In this document: positions 5,568 to 12,308 of the stretch, one piece after another
How positions within the stretch are numbered: position 1 is the first letter of the stretch
How the letters are laid out: each line of letters starts with the position of its first letter
Source: Sporomusaceae bacterium
GTDB lineage: Bacteria > Bacillota_C > Negativicutes > Sporomusales_B > UBA7701
Length of the DNA stretch: 15,582 nucleotides
Direction: 5' to 3'
Assembly: GCA_022839045.1 (NCBI GenBank)
Contig: JALHDI010000068.1
Coordinates: forward strand, 1-15,582
Notes under the pieces: generated by a model
The model's database searches: none
Seen by the model: the letters and a program-made list of their open reading frames with translations, nothing else
Told to the model about the DNA's origin: nothing
Translations under genes and position numbers: made by a program

Positions 5568-7901
5568 TTAGCGGAATTTTACCTTGCGATTGTTCAATTT
5601 CTGCAATAGGCCCGGCCGGGCGGCGGGTATCACGATCTCCCGCATGACCTCGTCGAAGGACAGGCCGAGCGCTTCGCCGGCCATGATCTCGTCGGCGGCC
5701 ACCGGACTGATCTTCTCGGCGTAGCCGGCCACCAGGAGGCCGAGGGAGGCGCCGAGCAGCGGGACGCCGATCCAGGGGAGGTAGGGGATGCCGCCGCCGG
5801 CGATGATGAACATGGCGGTAAGCATTACCGCGCCGCACGTCATCCCGTAGACCCTCTCGGCGGCGCTCAGGGCGGCGAATCTCGCCAGCACCGCCCGCCA
5901 GCCGCTCGGCTTGGTGCGGTTGGCCAGGCGGCGGCGGCGGATGACCGCCATGACCGCGGTGTGGTCGAACACCAAGAAGAGACTGGTGGCCACCATGGCG
6001 GTGATGCCGGCCAGGATGGCTTTGACTTCGTGCAGGACCTGGTAGAGCTGCCCGCGGGCGTCGGGCTCGATGATGCCCATGGCGGTCGAGTAGAGCGAAG
6101 CGTTGTCGTGGCCGGCTTGACGCGCGACGATGGGCGCCACGGCGTCGGCGCTGACGCTGCTGGTCGTGAGGATCTGGATGCGCTCGCCGGGGATGACCTG
6201 GCCGGCGATGAATTTATCGATGATCGCCAGGGTGTGGCTGATGTCCTCGTCCTTGAGGTTGGGCGCGCTGGCCGCCATATACTGAAGCTGGGCGGTAACC
6301 AGCGGCGCGTTGATCTCCTGCACCTTGTCGAGGCGGCCGGTCATGTCGTGCAGGCTGGTCTTGGCTCCGGCCGCGTCGAAGGCTTTCAGCGTAGCGAGGG
6401 TATTCCTGCTGCCGCTGACGACGCTGTCGATGGCCGCCGTCGCCTGTTGGGCGTTGGCCGCGACGTTGTCGAGGGCGCCGAGGGTGCTGCTCAGGCTGGC
6501 GAGGCTGCCCTGGGTGGCGGCGAGGCTTTCGATGCTGCTGCCGGCGTCCGCCTGCACCAGCTTCAATACCTTGAGGGTATTGATGAGGCCGCCGAGGCCT
6601 TTGGACGAGGTGTCGAGCTGAGCGCGGAGCGAGCTGGTGTCGATGTTGGCCAGGCCGCTGGTCGCCGCCTGGATGGTGGCGCCGGCCGACTGGACGCCGC
6701 TGATGGTCTGTTCGACGGCGGCGATGCCGTTGTCGTAGTTGTCGAGGGCGTCCATGGCGATGGTGCTCATGCTGCGGGCGTCCTGGGCGAAGCCGGGTAT
6801 CTGGCCGACAAGCTTGGATGTTTCGTTGAGCGCGTTGCCAAGCTCCTGGCGCGGGTTTTTGTAGCTGGCCGTGACGACGGCCGCGCCGACGAGATTCTTT
6901 TCCAGTTTGTAGCCTTGCGGATTGACGAGGCCGCCGGCGTCGCCCTGGACGACCATGCCTTCGGCCGTGCCGTCACCTTTGATGGCGGTGACCTGCACCA
7001 GGGTGTTGTTCTGGTCGGGCGGGCTGCCGGCCGCTGGCGCCGCTGGCGCCGTGCCCTGGAAAACGATAGTGTCGCCCTTGGCGAGGTTGGCGCTGGCAAG
7101 CGGAGTAAGTGTGACCTGCGAGGCGTAGGCGGTGAGGAATCGCCTCATCTCCATCATTGTGCTGACCGCGTAGGTCATGTCGTCGTTCTTGCCGTCCACC
7201 GATACGTTCTGGGCGTATTGGACCTTGAGATCCTGCCTGATGTCGCCGGCGATCGCCTCGCCGAGACGGATGGGGTTGGACGGTTCGCTGCCGACCGGGA
7301 AACTGATCTCAATGACCTGGTATTGTTTCAGGAGAGCGTTGATCTGCTTCTCGACCGGGGCGGTCTTGTCCAGAGACAGCAAAACCACGCCGATCGAACC
7401 GCCGTCGCGGAACGCGAACCGCACGCCGTCCATCTGCATGATCCTTTCCATCAGCATGTTCTTGGCGCCCTCCGGCACGCCGCGGATGGTGAGGCGCGGG
7501 TCGGTCATTACGCCCACGCCGGCGCCGCCGGGGATGCTGCCGAAGGTCTTGCCGAGGTCTTCGTAGACCTGCTTGGTCTGGTACTGTTCGGGCAGGGTGA
7601 TGAAGAAGCTGGTCTTGCCGGTGAGGGTCGGCCCTTCCTTCAACACCGCCCCCGGGAACACATCGCTGATTATCTTGTCAATCTGCTGGGCGGCGTCGGT
7701 TTTCATTTCCTCCCGCACATTGATGATGAGGTCGAATTCTCCATAGTCGCCGACGAAGCTGGCAAGGGTTTTGGAGAAATAAGCGTTGGCTCCCAACGAT
7801 ACGACGCTGGCCAGCATCGACCCCACCAGAACACTTACGATAACCAGGATGAGAATGTCGCGCTGAAAGGAATCGCGTAAAATATTCTTGGCGAAAGTCA
7901 T
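5568..7901 (-). CDS. Large ABC permease with a 580-residue extracytoplasmic region and C-terminal EAA-like loop; function unknown
   Basis: 777 residues, which I cannot match to a named family. Predicted layout: a membrane helix near 15-38; a large extracytoplasmic region near 40-625; a membrane helix near 626-650 followed by basic VIRRRRLANRTK; a membrane hairpin near 684-727; and a cytoplasmic tail. This one-plus-three helix arrangement resembles FtsX/MacB/LolE-type proteins. However, the tail AGEALGLSFDEVMREIVIPA (741-760) plus ARPGLL reads like the EAA coupling loop of type I importers, and the partner ATPase is GlnQ-like. The extracytoplasmic part has a mixed alpha/beta section to about 350, including a low-complexity linker TAPAAPAAGSPP near 284, then an Ala/Ser/Leu-rich, probably long-helical section near 350-545. 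It heads the segment before lpxC, with its own promoter (7928-7957) and an AGGTGG ribosome binding site. Homo-dimerisation would be needed to form a full transporter. Confidence 0.85.
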   Translation of the reverse strand: MTFAKNILRDSFQRDILILVIVSVLVGSMLASVVSLGANAYFSKTLASFVGDYGEFDLIINVREEMKTDAAQQIDKIISDVFPGAVLKEGPTLTGKTSFFITLPEQYQTKQVYEDLGKTFGSIPGGAGVGVMTDPRLTIRGVPEGAKNMLMERIMQMDGVRFAFRDGGSIGVVLLSLDKTAPVEKQINALLKQYQVIEISFPVGSEPSNPIRLGEAIAGDIRQDLKVQYAQNVSVDGKNDDMTYAVSTMMEMRRFLTAYASQVTLTPLASANLAKGDTIVFQGTAPAAPAAGSPPDQNNTLVQVTAIKGDGTAEGMVVQGDAGGLVNPQGYKLEKNLVGAAVVTASYKNPRQELGNALNETSKLVGQIPGFAQDARSMSTIAMDALDNYDNGIAAVEQTISGVQSAGATIQAATSGLANIDTSSLRAQLDTSSKGLGGLINTLKVLKLVQADAGSSIESLAATQGSLASLSSTLGALDNVAANAQQATAAIDSVVSGSRNTLATLKAFDAAGAKTSLHDMTGRLDKVQEINAPLVTAQLQYMAASAPNLKDEDISHTLAIIDKFIAGQVIPGERIQILTTSSVSADAVAPIVARQAGHDNASLYSTAMGIIEPDARGQLYQVLHEVKAILAGITAMVATSLFLVFDHTAVMAVIRRRRLANRTKPSGWRAVLARFAALSAAERVYGMTCGAVMLTAMFIIAGGGIPYLPWIGVPLLGASLGLLVAGYAEKISPVAADEIMAGEALGLSFDEVMREIVIPAARPGLLQKLNNRKVKFR

Positions 7902-7927
7902 GCGTAACCACCTCTTTTCCGGCCTCT

Positions 7928-7957
7928 ATTATAGCATGTATATCATTTTTGTGTCCA
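7928..7957 (-). promoter_or_regulatory. Sigma-A-type promoter for the ABC permease and probably the lpxC-msbA genes
   Basis: On the minus strand, TGGACA (7952-7957, 5 of 6 consensus), an 18-bp spacer and a perfect TATAAT (7928-7933). The predicted start of transcription, near 7920, leaves a leader of about 20 nt before ATG 7901. The flanking 7902-8000 sequence is strikingly AT-rich compared with the surrounding genes. Confidence 0.7.
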
Positions 7958-8002
7958 TAAGTATATACGATTATTGTCTGTTTGTATATATTGGCAGGGA
8001 TG

Positions 8003-8031
8003 AAAAGGCCCGCCCCCTGACGGGGACGGGC
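8003..8031 (-). terminator. Rho-independent terminator after the LpxL-type gene
   Basis: As minus-strand RNA, positions 8022-8031 and 8008-8017 form a 10-bp GC-rich stem (one G-U pair, which exists only in minus-strand RNA) closed by a four-base loop, followed by CUUUUCA. The strand-specific wobble supports function on the minus strand. It separates the acyltransferase gene from the ABC permease promoter. Confidence 0.72.
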
Positions 8032-8055
8032 TCAGGAAAATCACTGTATGGATCG

Positions 8056-8931
8056 CTAAGGCGCCTTGTCGGCCGGGGGTTTGGTTTTCCAGCGGTTGTG
8101 GAGCCAGAACCATTCGTGGGGATGGGCGCGTATGTGGTCTTCGAGGATGGCGTTGAGCTTCCGGGTGGTGACGAGGAAATCGCGGTTGCGATCGTCGGTC
8201 TTTTCCGTCGCCAGCGGCGGGTGGAAGATGATGGTGTGGGTGCCGTCGGCGTTGGCGGTGATGAAGGTTGGCACGATCAGCGACCCTTTCATCCTGCTCA
8301 GCGCGGCCGGCCCTTGGGGAGTCGAGGCGATGCGGCCGAAGAATTCGGTGAAGACGCCCTGCTCTCTGGCGTCCTGGTCCATTATCAGGCCGATGGCTTT
8401 GCCTTCGCTGAGGAAGGCGATCATTTCGCGGACGCCGCTTTTATAGGTAATATGCATGCCGGTGGAGGTGCGGATCTCGTTGATCAGTTTGTCCATGGCG
8501 GCATTGGTCTGCCGCTGGGCGACGCCGACGAGCGGGTAGCCGTAGATGGCCAGCGCCGGGCCGATGAGCTCCCAGTTGCCGCTGTGGGCGGCGGCGATGA
8601 TGACGCCTTTGCCGTGGGCGAAAGCCTGGTCGAAATATTCCCGGCCCCGGAGGGTGACGAAGCTGTCGATATTATCCCTGGTGAGCTTGGGAACCGCCAG
8701 TAATTCCATGAACATGCGGCCGAATCGGACGGAGCTGCGCCTGACGACGGTGAAGGCGGCGCGAGCGTCCAGCCCCAGGCTGGCCATGACGTTGGCGACG
8801 GCCATATCGCGGCGTTTCCTGGGCACGAACGGCCACAGGGCCTCGCCGATGAGGTCGCCTATTCTGTTGCGCGCCCAGGCGGGCAGCAGGCATAGCAGCC
8901 GGCATATGAGCTTGACGAGATAGTACTGCAT
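8056..8931 (-). CDS. LpxL/HtrB-family lipid A secondary acyltransferase
   Basis: 291 residues, normal for the family. These inner-membrane enzymes add secondary acyl chains from acyl-ACP to lipid A precursors. The catalytic HX4E motif is visible as HSGNWE at residues 116-121. Further family marks are the hydrophobic, basic N-terminus (YYLVKLICRLLCLLP), the substrate segment RQTNAAMDKLINEIR near 140, IMDQDAREQGVFTEFFGR near 183-200, TPQGPAAL, and the C-terminal HPHEWFWLHNRWKTKP near 270-285. It lacks diagnostic features I could use to assign LpxL versus LpxM, so no symbol is given. A GGAGGT ribosome binding site precedes ATG 8929-8931. It is flanked by strong hairpins on both sides (8955-9005 and 8008-8031), so it may behave almost as a separate unit. 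It is the only such acyltransferase in this window. Confidence 0.93.
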   Translation of the reverse strand: MQYYLVKLICRLLCLLPAWARNRIGDLIGEALWPFVPRKRRDMAVANVMASLGLDARAAFTVVRRSSVRFGRMFMELLAVPKLTRDNIDSFVTLRGREYFDQAFAHGKGVIIAAAHSGNWELIGPALAIYGYPLVGVAQRQTNAAMDKLINEIRTSTGMHITYKSGVREMIAFLSEGKAIGLIMDQDAREQGVFTEFFGRIASTPQGPAALSRMKGSLIVPTFITANADGTHTIIFHPPLATEKTDDRNRDFLVTTRKLNAILEDHIRAHPHEWFWLHNRWKTKPPADKAP

Positions 8932-8954
8932 GGCGGTCTGACCTCCATCAGGGA

Positions 8955-9005
8955 AAGGCTGCCTGAAGCCGGCCCGGCGCTCGCCGGGGCTTCCTTGGCA
9001 GCCTT
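8955..9005 (-). terminator. Large three-tier hairpin between the yjbH-like gene and the acyltransferase
   Basis: AAGGCTGCC (8955-8963) pairs with GGCAGCCTT (8997-9005), GAAGCC (8965-8970) with GGCTTC (8988-8993), and CCGGC (8974-8978) with GCCGG (8983-8987) around a 4-nt loop, giving 20 bp with only small internal bulges. It lies 15 bp beyond the yjbH-like stop. The sequence after it in the transcript is UCCC rather than a U-tract, so it may be an inefficient terminator, an mRNA-stabilising hairpin or a processing site. Confidence 0.6.
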
Positions 9006-9020
9006 ATGGGTCGCTGGTTT

Positions 9021-9650
9021 CTAGTTGGTGAAGCTTATGCCGAAGTAGGCCGAACGGTCACGCCAGCCGGCGTCGACCTTGAGACCCGGTATGATCGAGA
9101 CCCTGGCGCCGTAGTTCATGTGGCGGCCGTCGAATTCGGCGATGAGGGTCGTTGCGGGGAAGGCGTTGTTGCCGGTGACCACGCTGACCGGGTTGATGGT
9201 TTTTTCGAGGGCGGCAAAGGTGCCGTCGAAGCGGCCGTTGCCCACGCCGGCGTGGATGCGGAAGCCGAGCGGCAGGGCCTTGGAGGCGACGGCGTAGTAA
9301 GAGCGCGAGCGCTCGCCGGCGATGTCTTCCACGCCGACCGCCACCCCCGGCGTGAGGATGGTTTCGGGCAGCAGGCCGAGCTTGGCGTTAACGTGCGTTT
9401 TGTTGGCGGTACTGTCGTCGTAGCGGAAGCCGGCTACCCCCAGTTCGAGGTTGGGCAGCAGGCTGACGTTAAAAACGCCGACCCCGCCGTCTTTAAGGTG
9501 GTAGTAGCCCGCCGAGAACTGGCCTTCCTGAAGTACGTCGGCCGACGGATTGTTGATCTGGCCGGTGGAGCCGTTGACCGAAGGGGCGGCAAAGGCGGTG
9601 GCGGTGGAAACGATAAGGGCGCACAGGACGCCGAATACTGTTTTCCTCAT
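9021..9650 (-). CDS. Small YjbH-like outer-membrane beta-barrel protein
   Basis: 209 residues from ATG 9648-9650. The start is fixed by AAGGAGG a few bases upstream and by the signal peptide MRKTVFGVLCALIVSTATAFA, cleaved probably near AFA-AP. An open upstream extension in the same frame (to 9860) is antisense-like and overlaps lpxD, so it is rejected. The mature N-terminus, VNGSTGQINNPSADVLQEGQFSAGYYH, resembles the start of YjbH-domain proteins (G-x-G-x-x-x-x-P-S/T-A...G). The rest alternates short amphipathic strands (GVFNVSLLPNLELGVAGFRY, HVNAKLGLLP, LGFRIHAGVGNG, MNYGARVSIIPGLKVDAGWRD, AYFGISF), fitting a small barrel of about 8-10 strands. YjbH proteins are linked to exopolysaccharide in enterobacteria; here the role is unknown. 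It has its own promoter and is followed by the 8955-9005 hairpin. Confidence 0.78.
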   Translation of the reverse strand: MRKTVFGVLCALIVSTATAFAAPSVNGSTGQINNPSADVLQEGQFSAGYYHLKDGGVGVFNVSLLPNLELGVAGFRYDDSTANKTHVNAKLGLLPETILTPGVAVGVEDIAGERSRSYYAVASKALPLGFRIHAGVGNGRFDGTFAALEKTINPVSVVTGNNAFPATTLIAEFDGRHMNYGARVSIIPGLKVDAGWRDRSAYFGISFTN

Positions 9651-9690
9651 ATGTCCTCCTTGGTTTGGCTGGAGTGGGGGAAGAACATCG

Positions 9691-9719
9691 AGTAAAGTAT
9701 TCTGTGCCCGGTCTGTCAA
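9691..9719 (-). promoter_or_regulatory. Promoter of the yjbH-like gene
   Basis: On the minus strand, a perfect TTGACA (9714-9719), a 17-bp spacer and TTTACT (9691-9696, 4 of 6). It lies in the 104-bp gap after the lpxD stop and would give a leader of about 35 nt. A weak 5-bp stem (9721-9725 with 9735-9739) precedes it. Confidence 0.6.
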
Positions 9720-9754
9720 TCCTGCCCCTTTGCCGCAGGTAATATCTGCTCCGT

Positions 9755-10783
9755 CTATTGTTTTCCTTGCCTTTCCAGCTCGACGAGGCGCTTCTCCAGT
9801 GCCTGCACCTGCTTCATCAGCTCCGGCAACCTGCGCACGGCCGCTTCGGCCCGCAGCCATTCCTTGTGGGGCCTGGCGGGGAAGCCGGCGTAGAAAGATT
9901 TGGACGGAACGTCGCCGGTAACCCCTGATTTGCCGGCGAAGATGCAGTTGTCGCCGATGATGACGTGTCCTACCGCGCCGCTCTGGCCGGCGAAGATGCA
10001 GTTGTTGCCCACCTTGGTGCTGCCGGCGATGCCGGTGAACGCGACCAGAAAGCAGTTTTCGCCGATGACGACGTTATGCGCGAGATGGACGAGGTTGTCG
10101 ATCTTGGTGCCGCACTTGACGACCGTGGAGCCGGTGGTTGCCCGGTCGATGGTGACGTTGGCGCCGATCTCGACGTCGTCCTCGATTATGACGTTGCCGA
10201 CCTGGGGCACTTTGTGGTGGCGGCCTTCGATGGTTACGAACCCGAAGCCGTCGGAGCCGATGACCGCGCCGCTATGGACGATCGCCCGCTCTCCCAGGCA
10301 GCAGCCGGCGTAGACCGTCACTCCGGGGTAGAGGATGCTGTCGCCGCCGATCTTGGCGGCCTCGCCTACATAGGTGTGGGGATAGAGGACGGTATTGTCG
10401 CCGATAACGGCGTTGTCGGCGATGACCGCATGGGCCATGACGGCGACGTTGGCCCCGAGCTGCGCGCCCCGGCCGACGACGGCGGTGGGGTGGACGCCCC
10501 GCGGCACGACCGTAGGCGGGGTAAAGAGTTCCAATACCTTAGTAAAGGCTATCCGGGGGTTTGCCACCCGGATAGCCGGCTTGGGATACGCTGCTATTTC
10601 GCCGGGCACGATCACCGCGGCTGCTTTGGAGACGGCCGCCTTATCGAGATGAGGCGGTACGGCGAAGGTGATGTCCTGCGGCCCGGCGTCTTCGATGTTG
10701 GTTACGCCGGCGATTTCGGGATCGGATTCCCCCAGCACAATCCCTTCCACCAGGGCGGCGATTTCACTCAGCCTTTTAGCCAA
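9755..10783 (-). CDS. lpxD: UDP-3-O-(3-hydroxyacyl)glucosamine N-acyltransferase LpxD
   Basis: 342 residues from the preferred start. LpxD adds the second 3-hydroxyacyl chain to the 2-amino group of UDP-3-O-acyl-glucosamine, between LpxC and LpxI. The N-terminal uridine-binding domain (ITGV-like [20 protein letters not shown]) is followed by a long left-handed beta-helix of hexapeptides, with [14 protein letters not shown] carrying the catalytic histidine (residue 236, matching E. coli His239), and a C-terminal helix ([18 protein letters not shown]) that is probably a coiled coil. Start choice: the longest frame begins at GTG 10796-10798 ([10 protein letters not shown]...) but has no ribosome binding site. 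TTG 10781-10783 has GGGAG 8 bases upstream and gives [14 protein letters not shown], a family-like beginning. GTG 10798 remains possible. A perfect 12-bp hairpin lies upstream. Confidence 0.95.
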   Translation of the reverse strand: MAKRLSEIAALVEGIVLGESDPEIAGVTNIEDAGPQDITFAVPPHLDKAAVSKAAAVIVPGEIAAYPKPAIRVANPRIAFTKVLELFTPPTVVPRGVHPTAVVGRGAQLGANVAVMAHAVIADNAVIGDNTVLYPHTYVGEAAKIGGDSILYPGVTVYAGCCLGERAIVHSGAVIGSDGFGFVTIEGRHHKVPQVGNVIIEDDVEIGANVTIDRATTGSTVVKCGTKIDNLVHLAHNVVIGENCFLVAFTGIAGSTKVGNNCIFAGQSGAVGHVIIGDNCIFAGKSGVTGDVPSKSFYAGFPARPHKEWLRAEAAVRRLPELMKQVQALEKRLVELERQGKQ

Positions 10784-10811
10784 CGGAAACACTCCCACTC
10801 AATATTAGAGG

Positions 10812-10842
10812 TTAAGCCAAAGGCTCGAGCCCTTTGGCTTAA
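10812..10842. terminator. Perfect 12-bp inverted repeat between skp3 and lpxD
   Basis: TTAAGCCAAAGG (10812-10823) and CCTTTGGCTTAA (10831-10842) are exact inverse complements around a 7-nt loop. It begins 5 bases after the skp3 stop. The transcript continues CCUCUAAUAUUG with no real U-tract beyond the stem's own UUAA end, so termination is probably partial. No promoter is evident between it and lpxD, so lpxD must depend on read-through or an unseen promoter. Confidence 0.6.
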
Positions 10843-10847
10843 TCGCT

Positions 10848-11270
10848 TTATTGCATCCGTTTGATTACCTCGTCGGTAATGTCCGTCCCTCCCTGGGCGA
10901 CGCTGTTCTTGTACAGCACGACTCCCAGCTTCTTCTCGTTGGCGACCGCCTCGACGGATTGCTTGATGCTGGCGTCGACCTGGCCTTCGAGGTCCTGCTT
11001 GATCTTGAGGAAGTCACCGTAGGCGGCTTCCTGCTTCTTCTGGAACTCGTCGGCGCTGAGGCTGGCTTTGTCTTTTTCAAGCTGGTCGCTGAGTTCCTTG
11101 GCTTTGGTGTTTAGCTGTTCCTGGAACTGTTTGACTTTGGGGCTGTCGCTCATTACTTTGTTGACGTCGAGGATGCCGACGGCAGCCGGTCCAGTGGAGC
11201 AACCGCCGAGCAGCAGGGCCGCCGCGACGATTACCGCGACCGCAAAAAGCAGGCTTTTTCTATTTCGCAT
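10848..11270 (-). CDS. Skp/OmpH-family periplasmic chaperone, lipoprotein (third copy)
   Basis: 140 residues. The N-terminus is a lipoprotein signal peptide with basic MRNRK, a hydrophobic run and the lipobox LGGC, so the mature protein starts at Cys24. The mature part has the Skp layout: a short beta strand VGILDVNKVMSDSPKVKQF, a charged coiled coil (about 45-105, rich in K, E, Q), and a return segment LGVVLYKNSVAQGGTDITDEVIKRM. The final DITD (130-133) is shared with the two preceding genes, which shows that the three are paralogues. Skp trimers hold unfolded outer-membrane proteins in the periplasm; the lipid anchor would keep this one on a membrane. ATG 11268-11270 follows a GGGGGGA ribosome binding site. 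Gap to the previous gene 51 bp. Confidence 0.87.
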   Translation of the reverse strand: MRNRKSLLFAVAVIVAAALLLGGCSTGPAAVGILDVNKVMSDSPKVKQFQEQLNTKAKELSDQLEKDKASLSADEFQKKQEAAYGDFLKIKQDLEGQVDASIKQSVEAVANEKKLGVVLYKNSVAQGGTDITDEVIKRMQ

Positions 11271-11321
11271 TCGAATCCCCCCGTTATCGATACTTGCCCG
11301 AGTTTATTATGCACCGGGCGT

Positions 11322-12239
11322 TTATTTCTTAAACTCGGCAATCACCGCGTCGGTGATATCGGTGGCGCTGACGTTGACTTGGACTTCGGCGAGCACCGTG
11401 TCGAGGCCCGACTGAACGGCGACTTTGGCCACCTTGTCGCGGATGTCGAGGATTATCGCCTCCTGGAGTGCGGCGATGTCGCGGCTGGTCGCGGCCAGCT
11501 TCTCGGCCGCAGCCGCTCCGCCGGTCGCTCTGGGCGGGGCGATGCGGGCCGCGATCTCAGCCTGCCGGTCGGCAAGCTTACCGGCCAGTTCGCTGTTAAG
11601 GGTCTGGGCATAAGCGGCCAATTCCTTCTCGGCTTCGCTTTGTTTGCCTTTCATCATGGTGTCCGCCTTGGCGAGAAGCTCCTGCTGGCGGGCGGAAATT
11701 TTGGCCGCCCGCTCCTGCTGGAGCTTGTCCATTTCCGCCTGTAACGGCGCCGCTTCTTCTTTCGAGAGTTGGACGGTCTTCAGCTTCAACTGGATGGAAA
11801 AAATCTGCGGCTGGTATTCTTGATCGAGTTCGCGGGCGTAGGCGTCCAGTTCGGCCGCCATGTCGCGGCTGGCCTGGTCGGCGGCCGCCTGTAGGCGCGT
11901 CTTGACCTCTGCTTCCTTGGCAGCCATACGGGCTTCAAATTCCTTCGCGGCTGCCTGCGCGAGGCTGGCCGGGTTTCCCGCCGCCGGCAGCCCTGCAGCC
12001 GTGGCTGGCCCCTGGGCCTGTTCAGCGTCGATGCGGGCCGTGAGAGCGGCGTAGTCTTTCTGGAGACTCTGGACGTCCGCATATTTGGGATGGGCTTTGA
12101 TCGCTTTTTCCATGTCGATCAGGCCTATTTTAGACTGAGCGGGCGGGGTGGTCTTCGCCGGCTGCGAACCGCAGCCTGCTATGACCAGAGAGGCGGTAAC
12201 CGCGGCAACAAGAAGGAGCCTGGCGCAATTCCTCGGCAT
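11322..12239 (-). CDS. Long Skp/OmpH-like lipoprotein (second copy, 305 residues)
   Basis: The signal peptide has lipobox VIAGC, placing the lipidated residue at Cys23. A Pro/Thr linker leads to IGLIDMEKAIKAHPKYADV, the Skp opening strand and helix. Next come two Ala/Glu/Lys/Gln-rich helical blocks (about 50-180 and 180-265) interrupted by a flexible GPATAAGLPAAGNPAS segment, and then the Skp-like end SGLDTVLAEVQVNVSATDITDAVIAEFKK with DITD at 294-297. At 305 residues it is nearly twice the usual Skp length (about 160), so it either has longer tentacles or a duplicated hairpin. Composition predicts a largely alpha-helical, charged coiled coil. GGGAGGTGG precedes ATG 12237-12239. Likely acts with its neighbours in delivering barrels to BamA; this is inferred from context. 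Confidence 0.82.
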   Translation of the reverse strand: MPRNCARLLLVAAVTASLVIAGCGSQPAKTTPPAQSKIGLIDMEKAIKAHPKYADVQSLQKDYAALTARIDAEQAQGPATAAGLPAAGNPASLAQAAAKEFEARMAAKEAEVKTRLQAAADQASRDMAAELDAYARELDQEYQPQIFSIQLKLKTVQLSKEEAAPLQAEMDKLQQERAAKISARQQELLAKADTMMKGKQSEAEKELAAYAQTLNSELAGKLADRQAEIAARIAPPRATGGAAAAEKLAATSRDIAALQEAIILDIRDKVAKVAVQSGLDTVLAEVQVNVSATDITDAVIAEFKK

Positions 12240-12267
12240 AAAACCACCTCCCTTTCGGAATAAAGAA

Positions 12268-12291
12268 CCGAGCGCAGTAAGACCGGCTCGG
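12268..12291 (-). terminator. Possible terminator or attenuator between skp1 and the long skp-like gene
   Basis: CCGAGC (12268-12273) pairs with GCTCGG (12286-12291) around a 12-nt loop. Minus-strand RNA continues UUCUUUAUUCC, the best U-rich tail among the hairpins of this window, but the 6-bp stem is short. Partial termination here would make skp1 more abundant than the genes after it. Confidence 0.45.
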
Positions 12292-12308
12292 AAATAAACA
12301 AGTATCGG

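Noticed and set aside
7032..7049. Tandem 9-bp repeat (CGCTGGCGC twice) in the permease gene
   Set aside because: It is only two copies and codes an Ala/Pro linker; no reason to treat it as a functional repeat.
5961..7880. Plus-strand open frame of 639 codons opposite the large ABC permease
   Set aside because: Its product is Asp/Gly/Ala/Val-rich with no domain or signal, and the minus-strand frame has a promoter, ribosome binding site, membrane helices and a partner gene. It is an antisense shadow.
5568..7901. Reading the large permease as an Mla/MCE, LptFG or LolCE component
   Set aside because: I see no MCE domain, no LptF/G six-helix layout with a beta-jellyroll, and the extracytoplasmic part is far larger and more helical than LolC/E. 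Only the helix arrangement is similar.
9651..9860. 70-codon N-terminal extension of the yjbH-like frame
   Set aside because: It overlaps the 3' end of lpxD, has no ribosome binding site, and would bury a clear signal peptide and the AAGGAGG site in mid-protein.
10784..10798. GTG start for lpxD at 10798
   Set aside because: No ribosome binding site precedes it; GGGAG is placed correctly for TTG 10783. The GTG is not excluded.
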